Below, in pieces: positions 13,325-26,840 of a stretch of 64,000 nt of DNA; the stretch's first letter is position 1; the number at the start of each line of letters is the position of its first letter. The position numbers and the translations under genes were made by a program. The notes below the pieces were generated by a model. The model had not been told where the DNA came from and did no database searches. It saw only the letters and a list, made by a program, of their open reading frames with translations. Origin of the DNA: Pampus argenteus (taxonomy: Eukaryota; Chordata; Actinopteri; Scombriformes; Stromateidae). Where the stretch lies: contig CM072879.1 of the NCBI GenBank assembly GCA_036937835.1, forward strand, positions 16,857,001-16,921,000, written 5' to 3'.

Positions 13325-15042
13325 AATTAACTAAACAACGGCAGATTTATTGTTTATCCTCAATTAATCAATAATTCCAGTCAAATATGAGGATTACAGC
13401 CTAGATTTTAAACTTAAAGATATACAAATATACAAAGTGTGACAGCTCGAATTTCAAGGAAAACATCTTTTTAATCCTGAAATAATCCAGTCAACTATTA
13501 AATTAGCACTTAGACTTCAGTCTCTGTGAACTATGGATGCCCCGAAGGACTTTGGCATACGAGCTACATTCTCACCACTCCTCACGACGAGTTCCCAGAC
13601 AATCAAAACAACAAATGAGTTCAGGGAAGTTAAAAGAAGGTGAAATCAAAAGGTTTAAAATATTTTTCTGGAAAAAAAAAAAAAAGCACAGTGACTCACA
13701 GTAACACCGAGTTCAAACACAACAATGACCATGTAAACTAGTTTCCTCTGGCTCTGCTGGTGTGTTTGCTGTTTGCTTGTTATTCAGGTCGCACTGGAAC
13801 ACTCTCTTATGCATGTTCCTCCTCGTCATGTACTCTCTAATAAGGACAAGGAAGTGCGCCAGGTTATTATGACTGGCATACAGGTGCTGTTATGTTTGAA
13901 GATTCAGTTATACTGGCGGCTTTGGTTCGAGTGCTACTGTATTTCTCATTTGATGGGAAGAAAAAAATGTCGCTGTCGGCGAAAAAAGGCTTACGCAACG
14001 AAACACTCCCTCTGTGTGTGTGTGTTGGGGTTACCGGAGTTTCTTTATAGTTCAAATCAAAAGACACCGAGTCAAAGTTTCACCCGATTTTACACATTAA
14101 AGTCTGTTTGCAAAAAAAACGTATCCAGAGGAAGATGCCAAAGTCTGATAATTGCAAGTAATGTCTTGTATCAGCATTGATTGGCGTTGATTGACGGGCT
14201 TGAGGCAACATTAGCCACTACTAGCATAACATACCTGTCGAGATGCATGTTGGGTAATGTAGATGTTAAATCTTCAAGTCTGGGTGTCATCCAACAGCTC
14301 TAAACGTAGCTCAAACTTTACTTACTAAACCTCAAAGCAAACTTCATGGTGTATAACGGCTGTAGGTGATTTCATACATGTCTGAATACATGACTACATG
14401 TCCAGTAGGTGTGTTATGTAATGATGAGCCTGAGCGGTCACCGAGTGGTTCAACATACAAACACATCGAAACCAAATTTAAGGAACGATTTTTGGAACAA
14501 TGCTGTTGCTGTTTAGAGTTAAGAGAGTTCGTCACTCGTCTTTAAAAGTTGTACTGACTACTTTAGTTTATTATGAGTGCAGAAACAAGAGAAAGAAAAA
14601 GTACACGTTATGAGAAGCAGAGAGGCCTTTTCGTGACTCACTCAAATTACGAGTTTATACCAGTAATTAGGGATGGGCTGATAGTCGGCTGCATGTAAGT
14701 CAGTGCTTTAAGAGAAATTAATCTCTCATTCTTTTATCTTCAGTCCTTTTTTTTTTAAATTTTATTATAACAAAAGACCAACATGCAAGTATCCATTTAC
14801 ATGAATAACAAATATTATTAACTGTCTGCCGCAATCAGTGTTTTAGATCACAAAGTGTCCATATTTTAAATTTGGTTATTTAAATTAAATTAAATTATTA
14901 TTTCTTTCTAATTTAATTTTTTTTTTTTTTTTTTGCAGAGAATAAAATGTCTAATCTAATTATACACTCCAGAAAAAAAAGTCTAAAAAATATATAAAAT
15001 TTAATTAAAATGCCAACATGGTCTGGGTGATGAGTTCAATGT

Positions 15043-15044
<2 letters not shown>
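13325..15044. other. Non-coding stretch
   Basis: No supported exon. Contains A-rich and T-rich homopolymers (13673..13685, near 14921) and AT-rich unassigned sequence. The 135-codon open frame starting at 13773 has no recognisable domain and ordinary intergenic composition. Confidence 0.55.

Positions 15045-15085
<41 letters not shown>
15045..15085. repeat. (CA)n microsatellite
   Basis: About 20 CA units without interruption. Confidence 0.95.
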
Positions 15086-15087
<2 letters not shown>

Positions 15088-18000
15088 ACACAAACACAGG
15101 TAATGTAAAATCCATTTAATCCATACAATCAAAGCCAAGCGACGGAGCCATCTTAATCAAAGTTATCACCTGACAAGCAGCTCGTATCAGTCTCATACTT
15201 TACTCTATGTCAACATGTAAGCCTGACGTGGGCCACGTGACCATGCACACTTCAACACATTGATAATATGTGTAGTCATGTGTGTATTGATTGAAACTCA
15301 AGTGTCATTTCAAGCTCAGAGTCTGTAAGAACCAAGACGTGTAAATGTTTATTCAGAAAAGTGTTTTCACTGAGATTACAGCCCCCCTGCTAAAAATAAG
15401 AGCTGAAGAACAAGCGGGAAGGTCCGCCCACGATCACTGAGCGGTAATAAGGGGTTTTATTTTTAATAATGCTTTTTATTTATATTCTGGGGCTCTACTG
15501 GAATAACTTTGCTGGGACCTTTGACCTATAAAAATGAATGTTTAACACGTATGTTTTATTTAGGTCAAATTTGACCCATTAAAATGTGTTTTTTTTTGTG
15601 ACTGAGCATCATAAATTAATGTATTATGGTAATACTGAAGGTTAAAAACATCACACACACGTTATTGAAAGGTAAACAAGCAATGAAACCATAAAAAAAA
15701 AGTCAGAAATCATTACAAGGATTAAACTGGATCAACGTCCACTCACAGCACACACTAACAGCTCCTACATACACGTCTTAATCTGCACATCTGCACTCCT
15801 GATAAAATACTTTTGGGGAGTTTTGATTAGACCAATCTGTCAGACACACACACACACACACATACCGACACCTCGCACGCGCATAAAGCACATCACTCTA
15901 TTAATAACATTGCGTGCCGGCGGTTTCTTTTTTTCCCCAGCTCTCACGCCATGACATCACACAGTTTTTCTCAGCGTTACAGAGCGGCTGGCGTTAAGTC
16001 GGACTGACAGCGGCTGACATTAAGCACCATACCATACATGCTGCCCTGGTTTGGGGGAAAGCAGTTAGAAGATCATAACATATTTGAGTGAAGTTTGATG
16101 AGCGTGCAGAGCTGAGGGGGGAGAGGTGGGGGAGGGAAGAGAGGCTTAAAGAGGATTTCGCTGATCATGTTGGAGCCAATAAACGGCGTCTCTCAGTTCA
16201 GAGTGGAGCACATTTAAAGAAAGGAGCGCAGAATTGAAAACATTCGTGCATTTTCATGTGTTTCAACATGTCAAATGACTGGAACCTGGTGTTCAGATCC
16301 GTGTGTTCTCCTGACATAATACCGTCTAATTTTACAGCTGTTTGACTCATGTGTGTAATTGCTGAAAGCATGAAGGCATGTAAAGGCAGTAATACTTGTG
16401 TTTATAGTTGCATGCCAAAAATGTTTTCCATCGTGTCTGGTATGTATAAAACCTCTAAGAAACGGTCCTAAACAAAAAAAGAAAAAAATCTAAAAAAGGT
16501 AGGAATAAAGAAATTAAGATGAATCTTGATCCTTACAGTTAGTGCTGCAGTGTTAAAAATAAGGATTTCAAGCATTTAATCAGCCAATAATATTTATATT
16601 CTGCAATATCTGTGCATGATTTACAGTTTTAAAACAATCCTTATTCATCTTTATGCAGCGCCTCGGTTCAGCCTATTTCTGAAACTCCTTTAGCTCCACT
16701 TTAAGGCTTGTTAAGAGTATTCAGATTACTTTTAATTTCTAACATAACACATCGGTTACATGTTCTTTTCATTATTCTGATAAGATGCTGGAACATTCAG
16801 GGTCTTTACTCCTCGACGTTTGAGGAGTTTGAAGAGTGGAAACCCCGAATTCATGAAATCTATCAAAGATGTTGATAGCCATGTGTTTGGTCCTGTTTAC
16901 TACACCAACCAATCACCCATCAGAACGACCCCAGACAGTAAAGACATATTCATCAGGGCCTTGAACTCAGCTGATCTGATGAATGACATATTTATATATA
17001 ACTGATCCACTGAGGATATCAATATGATATTTCATAATGCAGCTATTAAAGCCGACGTTAGAAAACACGAAACACCATCAGAAAAAGACCTGAGAAAATG
17101 AAAAAACGCATTAGATATGATGAACGTTTAAGCAAATGGAAAAACATACAAAAACTGCACTTATTTGCACGAACGACGTCAAACGAGACACCGACTGTGC
17201 GTCAAAACTAAAAAACACTATATTTGGCAGCACAAGCCAAATAATAATTTATCGTGGGAGCAGATCGTCTAAATATGTCGTAGGGAGGAGCCGCTTTATT
17301 AACAACAAATTTGGGCTTGTTTTATTTGTTGTTTATGTATTTTTATGCCAAACTGGTTGAAAGTGTAGTAATCTCCTCCAGATGTGTTAAAGCTACAGAA
17401 ACAGGTCAAGTATTTAGGCTATTTTTACTTTTATAATTTATATGTTTCTAGGCTATATATATGGATTGCATCCCAGTGTTACACCAGATTTGGTGACCCA
17501 TCAGCTTCTGTGACCTCTTCCGAGAGTCACAGTGTGATCGGGAACGCCAAAGAGATTTCAGCACCATCTGAGATAAGAGATCACCTCCAATGATTGTCTA
17601 CCTCCATAACTTTATTTGACACTGACGCATCATGACGTGAGTAAGAGGTAAAGTTTATTCATGTATTGGTACCCAACACCGTATAAAAACATCACACTAA
17701 GTAAATACATAACCCCTGTACATTCCTGTTGCCATATTAAAATGTTGTTTTGTGTAAGTTTGTAGATTTCGAGAATATCCCCATGGTAACTAAGCCCTCG
17801 CCGAGACGCGTGCATCCGGTATGCCATCTGATAGGCCTAATCCGAAAAGGCGTGAAGACTCATCCCACACATCACATCCCAAGATACGGGATGAATCGTG
17901 AGGAAAAGTGTACAGTCACGAATACCCTCATTACCTTTAGTTCCAGCTTTGGCCGACGAATGTCAAAATGTCTCTGACTCAACTGTCAGCAGTGTTGTGA

Positions 18001-19166
18001 CATAACCTAACTGGATGATTTAGGAAAATATATATATATATATATATATATATTTAACACAATGTAAAAAAGGAAGCTGCTGGATTATAAAACCAAACTA
18101 CAGGGAGTCTGAACATTCCTGCACCAAGAGGCGGCGCCGGCCACCGTGTGGGGCGTGCAGTCTGCTGGTAAACAGAGCGACGCCTGACAGAGGCGAGGCG
18201 AGGCGGTATCACGTTCCTGACACATGATGTCATGGGCTGCCACCACCGTCTGCCATCTCCGTCCATTCCAAGCGGCTGCTCATCCTTATCCCATCAGGGT
18301 ATGAGGGTTAGTAACATCCCTCCTCTGCTTACAAAGCTGGCGTTGAGTTACAGGAAGGTTACAGGTGGGGTTCAAGTGGAGTGACAGTCAAAAAAAGACA
18401 AAAAAAAAAAGAGCAAAATAATAAAAAAAAAAAAAATAGAACTTCTCCATCTGTGCAAAAACATACAAATCCTTCGACCTGCTAAACGTGCCTTTAAAAA
18501 ACGGGCCTGCTGCCAGTCTGGCTTCCTCTGGCTTGTAGACTCTTGGAAAGACGCAGCAGTGCAGGAAGCAGAATTGAATGCAATCCTTCCAGGGTTAATA
18601 TATACCCAGGAGAGCCCGCTCGCTTTCCGTCTTTCTCTCTCTGACAAAAGTAGGATGAAAGTTTGTTGTTCGGGATCGCCGTGCTGGAAGCTGACGAATG
18701 AACAGCAAGCTGGCAGCGAGCATGCAGTTATGAAACAAACCCAACCTAAACTTAAAGCACTCATCCAAAAAAAAATTAAAAAAAATGCACAAGGTCAAAA
18801 AAAACAACAAGATTTAGTGGAAATTAGTGAGCAATTATATCTTAATTATGTCTCTGTTGATTTTAGTTCAGCATCCAAACATTGACTTTCTCACTGTTTC
18901 ATAACCAAACACCATACAGAAGGGATATACTGAGTCAGGGTCCGCTATAGCACACAAATAACAAGTCTATATATTGGTATGCAGTATGCATAGGGACACT
19001 ACATATATTTATTTGCACTAATCAGGCTGCACAAATCCTCAAGCACCTACTGTTTTATTTATAACTCTGCACACCTGCAGCCTTTTTGTCACTACAGGTT
19101 GCGACTCCGCCACGACCCGACTCGACTGTAGCATGACCGACTGCTTCCAATAATAGAAGAAAATAG
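15086..19166. other. Non-coding stretch
   Basis: Contains a CA run at about 15844..15862 and a TA run at about 18031..18053. A motif-rich stretch at 15890..16260 has CCAAT and homeodomain-type strings but no stronger evidence of regulation. A pair of short open frames at 16820..17005 and 17136..17360 has no recognisable homology. No gene is supported. Confidence 0.5.
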
Positions 19167-19202
19167 ATGCAATAGTTTTCTAGAAATAGAAAACTATTGC
19201 AT
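19167..19202. repeat. Perfect inverted repeat, 16-bp stem with GAAA loop
   Basis: ATGCAATAGTTTTCTA is followed by GAAA and then by its exact reverse complement TAGAAAACTATTGCAT. The stem has 16 of 16 pairs and the RNA loop would be a GNRA-type tetraloop. It could be a palindrome of replication-slippage origin, the centre of an old foldback element, or a transcribed hairpin. No flanking terminal repeats or gene were found. Confidence 0.9.
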
Positions 19203-21899
19203 TAATGTGCACCTTACTGTAGATTGAGGTTTTGAAATCAATCGTATAATCTCACAGTCAGAATTATCGTCATCCAAATGTTCCCCCCGTTCACGTGCTT
19301 ATTAAGCATGAATACAGTGTTTTCCAGTGGCCATGGCAACGAGAAAAAAACGATTGAGCCTCATGAGCAGGAAGTGCTGCAAGGACAACAGGATGTGCCC
19401 TGGCTCCGCCGTCGAAGGCCTAAGAATTCAAGGAAGTTATTGTACTTTGTGGAATGGGCTCAGGAATGCAAGATGTCTGCCTTTTTCTTTCTTTTTTTTT
19501 TTTAGGTCTGAGTCGTATCACATGTTGGAGACGACAGGCTTTGAAGATAATGTGTCCCTGTTTGATGCATGTGTGGCACTGCGCTGACACACGGATGTTT
19601 GCGGTCACCCACCTCTACGTTCTCCTCCGATAACCTGAAAGTTTTACAGACGGGGAATTTAAAAAAAACCTCCCGCAGCAGATACAACAGCCGACGGACA
19701 TTTCGGTCGTGTCAGCAAGGTGGATGTCAAACCTGAAAAAATAAAGATGACAAATATGGACCTCATAATCTCTAAACTGGAAGTAGGCTATCGACAAAAA
19801 ACAGCGATAAATTCTGTCAGTCATCGAGATGAATGAAGAGTTCCTGAAAAATAGATGCAGGAACTTGAAACTTTGACCACTCGAACCCCAACGTTAAATT
19901 TCCCCTGAAGTAGGTTGAGTTCAGGACTAAACAGACTGGAAGACAATGTCCCATATATATATATATGCTCCCATATGTCCCATAAATGCTGAAAAAGCTG
20001 TCTGTCTGCTGTCTCGATCATATTGGTTAATTTGGACAAAACAAAACTTATGATATCATACGAGCTTTGGTTTTTGCATCAAACACCTGACCCACTGCTG
20101 TTTTTAATGAGCTCGCTGCACACATGAGTTGCTGCAAGAAGCTCTTTAATCCGCACTTTTTCCTGCAGACAGATTATGTATCCGGTAGCCTGACATTCTT
20201 CAACTCGCGCTGCGTTTTTTTTTTATCCTGCGTCAGCTACACCGCTCTAATTGTCTCTGCCTCGCCGTCAGCCCCCTTCCCCCCCCAGCAGCCCCGCCTG
20301 TGTGCTGGATGTTTCCGTTGTGACAGCCCTTCAGCTCTGACGCGTGGATGGAGCTGTCCTCCTGAGGGGTCAAGGGGCAGCGGGGTCATGGGTTAACACC
20401 ACAGGCTGCGCTCCAACAACAAACAAGTCGTCCCAAAATCCCAAAACGGAGGCTGAAAGTCTTCACTTTCTGGTCCTATAAATCCCATCACACCATAAAT
20501 ACACAGCTAACGTCACAACGTACATACACGACAATGAAGGCGCCACCGTGTTTCTTTTTGGAGCCGCTTGGTGACGACTTGTGGCTGTTTATATGTCATC
20601 GTCCATGTTGCCATCACCGCTATTACATCTATTCAATCTGTACAGAGAAATGGAGTGAAACACGTGGAGTTAATGGGGGATGAGGGTTAATGCTCTGATC
20701 CCTCTACCGGATCAGATGTTTGCTCGGTGCTGAAAGCTACGTTCTGCCTGTGGGATCAGGGTGTCTGTTTGTGTGCCTAAAGGTGTAGCGAGCTGCACAT
20801 CGTCCCCCCACGATGATGTTTTCTTCAATGGAGAGGTTAACAGGTTTGACCCCGAGCCTCCCGGGCACGCCGGTCAAAGACAGACAGGTTGGCCGACACA
20901 CTGACAAACATACAGGAAGGAGGGAGGCGGGAGGATGGAGGATGGAGGATGGAGAAGCTTCAGCTTCAATGGTTGCGTGTTAAAACCGCGCACCTCCATT
21001 TGATTTCCTTTTGTATGATACGGTGTACATTTAAAGACCGTAACCAGCGATTATTTATATTCTCAATGTCAGTCTGTCAGGCGGAAAGTTTGATGAAAAG
21101 AAAATTTACACCACTAAATTAAAGCCAGCAGCCGGTTTAGTTTAACGTAGCTCACAGCAAACACATGAAAACTGATGGAAAATCCATCTAACAACATCTC
21201 TTAAGTTATCATGTTATATCTGGTTTCTTTAACACATACAAATATCACATTGGAGTTTTAATCTATTAAATGATCAATTGTTTCTTCTATTAAGTCACCT
21301 AAAGAGACAATACTGCAGTAACTAAGTGTATTACATAACAAAAAGAGGGACTTTAAAATATATATTTGATTAAATTGGGATTAAACTGTCAAATAAACTG
21401 TGGATTTACATTGTAAGTGTATTATGAAAGGATCTTTTAATGACCAATATATAAACAGGAGGAGTAATTATAGCATATATTCATTTTAGCACCTGACTGT
21501 TGTTTTTAAGATAATCAATCAATGTCCAGAGCAGTAAAAGGAAAGCATCCTTCAGGATCCAACATGCATCTACTGCCCTCTACTGTCACTTCAACTCACA
21601 AAGTTTCAGCTTTATAAAGCCTTTCTGAATATGAGCTGCTAACACTGAATTACCTCGATATGAAATCATGGAGGTCCAAAAGCTCCCCAGAAATTGAAAT
21701 AGGAGCACATATAATTCAGTTATTATTACCTGTTAATATTTTGAAGGTATCAACACATTTAAATGCAGTTTTTGTTACATATATATAAGAGCAGATTAGT
21801 CACAGGTGCAGTAACTAGTGTACCTGGTATGAAAGTGAGAATTAAACAGCTTTAATGTGAAGAGACGGTTAACCGAGAGCTAATGACGTTAGCAACCAT
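19203..21899. other. Non-coding stretch
   Basis: No exon is supported. Contains a short ATAT run near 19954..19966, T runs near 19491 and 20217, and three tandem GGAGGAT-type units near 20931..20955. The rest is unassigned. Confidence 0.55.
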
Positions 21900-21945
21900 G
21901 ACTCACCTGGATGCGCCTCCCTCCTCCTCCTCCTCCAGGTGAGTC
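21900..21945. repeat. 12-bp inverted repeat flanking a CTC-rich core
   Basis: GACTCACCTGGA (21900..21911) is the exact reverse complement of TCCAGGTGAGTC (21934..21945). Between them lie 22 bp containing a CTC/CTCC run. Each arm contains CAG/GTGAGT, the consensus 5' splice site, so a donor can be read outward on both strands. GC-box-like CCACGCCC and CpG-rich sequence follow near 22080..22130. Whether any transcript uses these sites is unknown. Confidence 0.85.
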
Positions 21946-22432
21946 CTGACGATGAATTAACGGGTTAAATCTTCACACACTTCGGTTATTTTTAGTAGGA
22001 GATATTTTGAATGACAAGTAAATGTTTTTAACTTATTACTTATTTGTTTGTTTGTTTGTCTGTTTGTGCGTTACGTCCGTACGTTAGCGTCAAACACGTC
22101 ACAGGCCACGCCCACCGCCGCCGAGTTTAAATTAAGTTTTTAATTGTGAGTGATTTGTTTTAGACAGAGAGACAACAACATTGTTGGGGGTTTTTTTTTT
22201 TTGGTAAATTTATTTTTATTTTATAATATTTATGTTTTATTTATATATCTACTTACTTTTTATCTATAATAAATAATAATTGTCTTTTTTTCTTTTCAAT
22301 TGATCTCAATGTGTAATTTAACTATTGTAAATGTTATATTTTATACTTCATATCATATGCTACATATAAATATGATGAAATGATATCTGGATGTATTCTT
22401 TATGTCACTTGTGTTCAGTGTGACGTGTTTTC

Positions 22433-22457
22433 AATAAAGTTTGAAAGAAAAAAAAAA
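22433..22457 (+). terminator. Possible polyadenylation signal with oligo(A) tail
   Basis: AATAAA at 22433..22438 is followed 9 bp later by ten A residues (22448..22457). The AT-rich 300 bp before it reads like a 3' UTR. This could be the end of a retroposed transcript or of an unrecognised gene on the + strand. No CDS was found upstream. Confidence 0.35.
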
Positions 22458-24863
22458 TCAATGGCTTTTGGCCTACAGGTGGATTTACAGCATCAGGATC
22501 AGTTGGTGATCAAACTCTGTGATGACCAGACTTACCTGAATTTCTGGGATCAATAACATCTGTGCAATATTTGGAGGTAATATCTATTTTTTTTTAAATT
22601 ACACATCACAACAGACATAGAGGTAGAGAATAAATGTTGGCTAATATCATGAAATATTAACATGTAGTTTATGGATTTTGTTGATGAACACAGTAGAAAC
22701 TGTCTATCACCTGTTAATCAATACAGATCCAGTATAGTTTCAGATTAATACACTTATATTAAGATACTCATAAAATTGTTTTAAGATTTTATTTTTAATA
22801 TTGTCCACTAGAGGGCAGCATTGCTACATGTATGCAGAACATTGTCCAACTTTCTGCAAACTCTTTAATTCATTCAGACATGTTGTGTGTACAATCATTC
22901 ATTAATGTGTGCTTTATACCAACTATAATCTTTTTTTATTATAATATATTATAATAATGTACAGTCAAGGTGAAAATAATAAATGTTCCTTTAAGTTAAA
23001 TCATTATGTCTGAGCAAACAACACAAGACAGAAGTATCTTTTCTAACAGATGTAATTTAGATGTGATTGTTTCCATTACATCCATCTATTCTGCAGGTCA
23101 CGTAAAAGTGAAATTATTTCACTTTCACAGTAGGAACTCCTTTAGACGTGATTTGATGTTTGATGAAAGCCTGAAACATCACACGCATGTCGTGTTTTTG
23201 TCTCCGTGCAGATCTTTAAGAGGAGGATTAGAGAGGTCTGGTGAGTCAGACGGACAGATGTGTCATCAGGTGAACCTGTGTGACTCCAGCAGCCACTACA
23301 GCCGAGCTTATTGTCCCTCTCTGCCTGCCTGTGCCCTCGTTCTGCAGCACCCATTATTCTCTCTTCCCCCTCTCGTTCTCCTTCTTTCCTCGCCATTTCT
23401 CTCCTCCCTTCATCTCGCTCTGTTCCCTTCTGTCTGTGTCCTCTTTTTACGCCTCTTCACACACACTCCTTTCTGTGAAGTCACTGCCCTGGTTTTCTTT
23501 CATGTCTGATGTGTCCATCATTTCTGCTTTATCTCTTGTTCTTGTTCTTTTTCTTTTCTCCATGCTGTTCATCACTTTGTTTAGATGTGGCTTCCTTTGT
23601 TTCCTTCTTCCTTCCATCATCCGTGAATGGGATCATTTTCCTGGTGTTGGTGTGCAGAAACCGACTGAACCCAAAAGTCAAAATGAAAAGAGACGAAACA
23701 GGAAGTAAATAACAATTTAAGTTCCTTCTAAGCAGCTTCTGTATATGTAAAACAAGCCAGCAAGTCATGATTACACCAAAACAAACAAACAAACAAAAAA
23801 AAAAGATGAAATAAGGCATCAGAGCCCCTGCTGGTGCAAATAAACTAATTTCAGTTTCATTTCAGTGCATTCATGCAGCTACTTTAAACAAAATGAAATC
23901 AGTGGGTGTGTGACAGAAAGGCGACACGGATCCACTGAGTGTTTGGATCTGGATGAAAGTGACGGAGATGAGACGAGGAAACATACGGCTGCCGGGCTTC
24001 ATTTGTAACAGAAGCTCTGGTGCAAAAAAAACAACAACAACAAAGCAGGAAACACTTTTTCTTTTTCTCTTTTACTGCCAAATGTGGGACATGACAGTAT
24101 AAATCACCGTTACATAGTATAAGTAGGTTCAAACAACAGTAAATGATATCAAAAGAGATGCCGGACCCGACATTAGGATTGTTAAAAGAAGTAGAAACCA
24201 ATGAAACAATTATGAATAGCTTCCTCAGAGACTTTACTTCCATCTACATTTAATCATTTGAAACATGCAAAACGAGCTCGTGTCTGTTAGTGCTGTAAAG
24301 TGGTGAAATGTGTGTGTGTGTGTGTGTGTGTGCGCTTCATCGGTGGACAACAACAGCTCTTTTCATAGCCGTCAGTGTATCCGTGTATCCGGGTCAGCTG
24401 TGCAGGAGATGCTGAGAGTCCTGCAGCTGGTGGAGGGAGCGAGAGGCAAAGAACAGCAGAGAAAATGAGTAAAGAGAGAGAGAGAGAAACAAGAGTGTTG
24501 TGTGGTGTGTGTTGAAGGAGGAGATCTCCCCTATACATCTCGACTGGCAGCCAGTTCACACTGACATAAAACCAAACAGAGGAGGTGTTTTTAATGCCAG
24601 AAAAAAAGGGGGGGCTGCTTCTGCTTGTTTTGTCTGCATCTCAGGCTGAAAATGAGTCATTCTGTGTTTTATTCTACGTGTGATTTTAATGTCTCTCTTT
24701 TTAAAGTGACGTGTAACAGTAGAGGATTAAATTAAGGTTTCACTTATCTGGAGGATGACTCAGTAATAAATGCAGAGTTTGACAGCTTATTTGAGATTCT
24801 GCCAAACAAGCTTTTAGACAAGGCAAGTTAGAAACTGATTTATGATCAATCACATGAGTGGTT
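22458..24863. other. Non-coding stretch with long pyrimidine tract
   Basis: No exon is supported. From about 23310 to 23600 the + strand is strikingly C/T-rich, which opens long meaningless frames rich in Leu, Ser and Phe on + and Glu/Lys on -. A TG run is at 24309..24332 and a GA run near 24474..24487. Confidence 0.55.
24309..24332. repeat. (TG)n microsatellite
   Basis: About twelve uninterrupted TG units. Confidence 0.9.
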
Positions 24864-25240
24864 TTAAAGGACATGGCTGGAAATTTTCTCTATTTTTTCT
24901 TATTGTCAACAAATCTCATGTGCAAAGCCGAACCAGAAATGAACTTCACATTTTCAGTCTTCGCAGAGTAGTTCCATGTAAGGCAGGCGCCACTGAGCAT
25001 GTGCAGGAATGCTGTTACGTTTGCAGCTTCGATAGCTTGCTGTGCTTCATATCACAGCGTCTCGACTTTGTACGACATTGTAAGTAACTTCAGCGTGACG
25101 TCGAGAGGTTTGCGATATGTGTCACGACAAGCTAGCCGTGCACAGAACAACTCTCTGGATGTTGAAAATCGTGGCACAGGAAGGAAAGAGATGTATCACA
25201 CACACATAGTGCTTGTGTTTCATGGATTTGAAGTCATCTG
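24864..25240 (+). mobile_element. Dispersed repeat related to the 31.9-kb MITE
   Basis: The left end begins TTAAAGGACATGGCTGG and continues to CTTATTGTCAACAAATC-CATG. Read on the minus strand, the right end of the element at 31888..32189 starts TTAAAGGATGAATGTGG and also contains CTTATTGTCAACAAATC followed by CCATG. About 60 bp are therefore shared. No transposase is present. The right boundary is uncertain because the matching terminus was not found, and the body differs from the other copy. Confidence 0.6.
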
Positions 25241-26796
25241 AGGGTTGTTGTTTCTTTTTAAAAAGGCTGATTACAAACCCCAGGATTGTGCATGGCGCTA
25301 CAAGAGAGTATCTACATGTATGTGTACTGTGTTACATGCTCCGAGGCTTGTTGCCACTTTTAGAGGGATGATAGGTGGTCTGATATACTGGAGTTGTTTA
25401 TTTTTGGAGGTGTGAAGAAAAAGCTTCTCCGTGTGCCGATTAACTTGCTTCTTAGAAGACGAGAAGAAAACGTGGCAACAGTCAGGAGTCAGCTGACCCA
25501 GAGTCAGTGTTGGTTTATCTGTTTATAGCTCAGATTAGACTGGAATAATTATTGCTTATTATATGCTTTTATAGACTAGTACCAGACCAGCATCATGTTC
25601 ACTTTTTGGACTTGATTATGGTTGAGAGTTCATAAGAAAAGATCTTGTCTTTTCTTCTCTTCCTATAGATTCTGTTTACGTCTGCTCTTTGCTAGTGCCC
25701 GTCTTATCTCATCTGTCCAGCATCATTTGTTTATTCCTTTATTTATTTATTTCCTATGAAGCTCACATTTCCTCCTCATTTCCCCCGAACAGTCCTCGGC
25801 TCTCCATTGATGTCAAAGTGTCAAAGAGTACGCACATAAGACCAGGACATAATTTAACATCTGAAGATTTTCCTATATTTGCAGATATCGCCTTTCAGAA
25901 AAAAACAGACGCTGTAGTGGAAGAAGTGATTAGTTCATTGATATTTTATTGCACAGCGTATCTGATCCTCTTACTGTATACTCAGGCAGCTCCATGACCT
26001 ACAATACAGGACGGACTCATGAAGACAGTTGCATAATAAGACCTGACCAGCCAACCACGTGAGGGAGGCTTATTCACTCGGACTGACAGTGAACCCACTC
26101 AGGTACGTGTCACAACTGCTTCCTGTCATCTCATTGTGATCTGATACTTCATGTTCTAATTCACACAAGCTTCATTTTTAAAAGCCTTGAAGGGAAGAAA
26201 CAGTGCAAACTGTCAGCATGAGGACGGAGAGGAGAAGACGTATGAGGATCGTCACGGCAACGAGGACTGACACAGGAGGGTTGTATCAGCAGCAGACATG
26301 GTGATACCTTACTATGAGATACATGGAGTTTGAGATACATGAGTTTCATGGAACATTTAATGTTTCTATAAATCAATGTGAGGCTGTGATTTTATCCCCC
26401 CGTGTTTGACATTTAGAGGCTATTGTTTAACCTAAAGTCATCACTCCTTTATTGGCCTGTATGCATTCGGCAGCATTTGCAGTTTATGTACCTGAGAGCA
26501 TTTATTAGACTACCGATGTGCTTCTTTGTGCAGAGATGTTAAACAGACTGCTGCCACTGTATTACTACTACAACGACTACTGCTTCCACTATAGCAACAC
26601 TATACTGTGTTACTGTTGCTTTCCTCACCTCCTGCAGTATTTATTGTTAATCATACATGACCATATTTAGTTAGTTTTCTCTTATTTTGAAGTTAATCAC
26701 AGAGTCTTTTCATCTTTGAGTCTTTTGAGGATAATAATATTCATGCCCCAGGAAAAACATAATATTTGAACATCTATAAGAGAGCTGGTTTCAGTT

Positions 26797-26798
<2 letters not shown>
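25241..26798. other. Proximal upstream region of cdk5r1, no exon seen
   Basis: No repeat family or exon was recognised. Short runs such as TTTATTTATTTATTT near 25739 occur. Sequence from about 25.7 to 26.7 kb may hold distal promoter elements of cdk5r1, but no motif is decisive. Confidence 0.45.

Positions 26799-26840
<42 letters not shown>

Noticed and set aside
16820..17360. Adjacent short open frames that at first looked like a decayed coding exon
   Set aside because: The frames differ, stops separate them and I recognise no motif; a homology search would be needed to revive this.
23006..23708. Two overlapping open frames of 167 and 142 codons
   Set aside because: They come from a pyrimidine-rich tract giving Leu/Ser/Phe runs; no domain, splice context or homology is evident.
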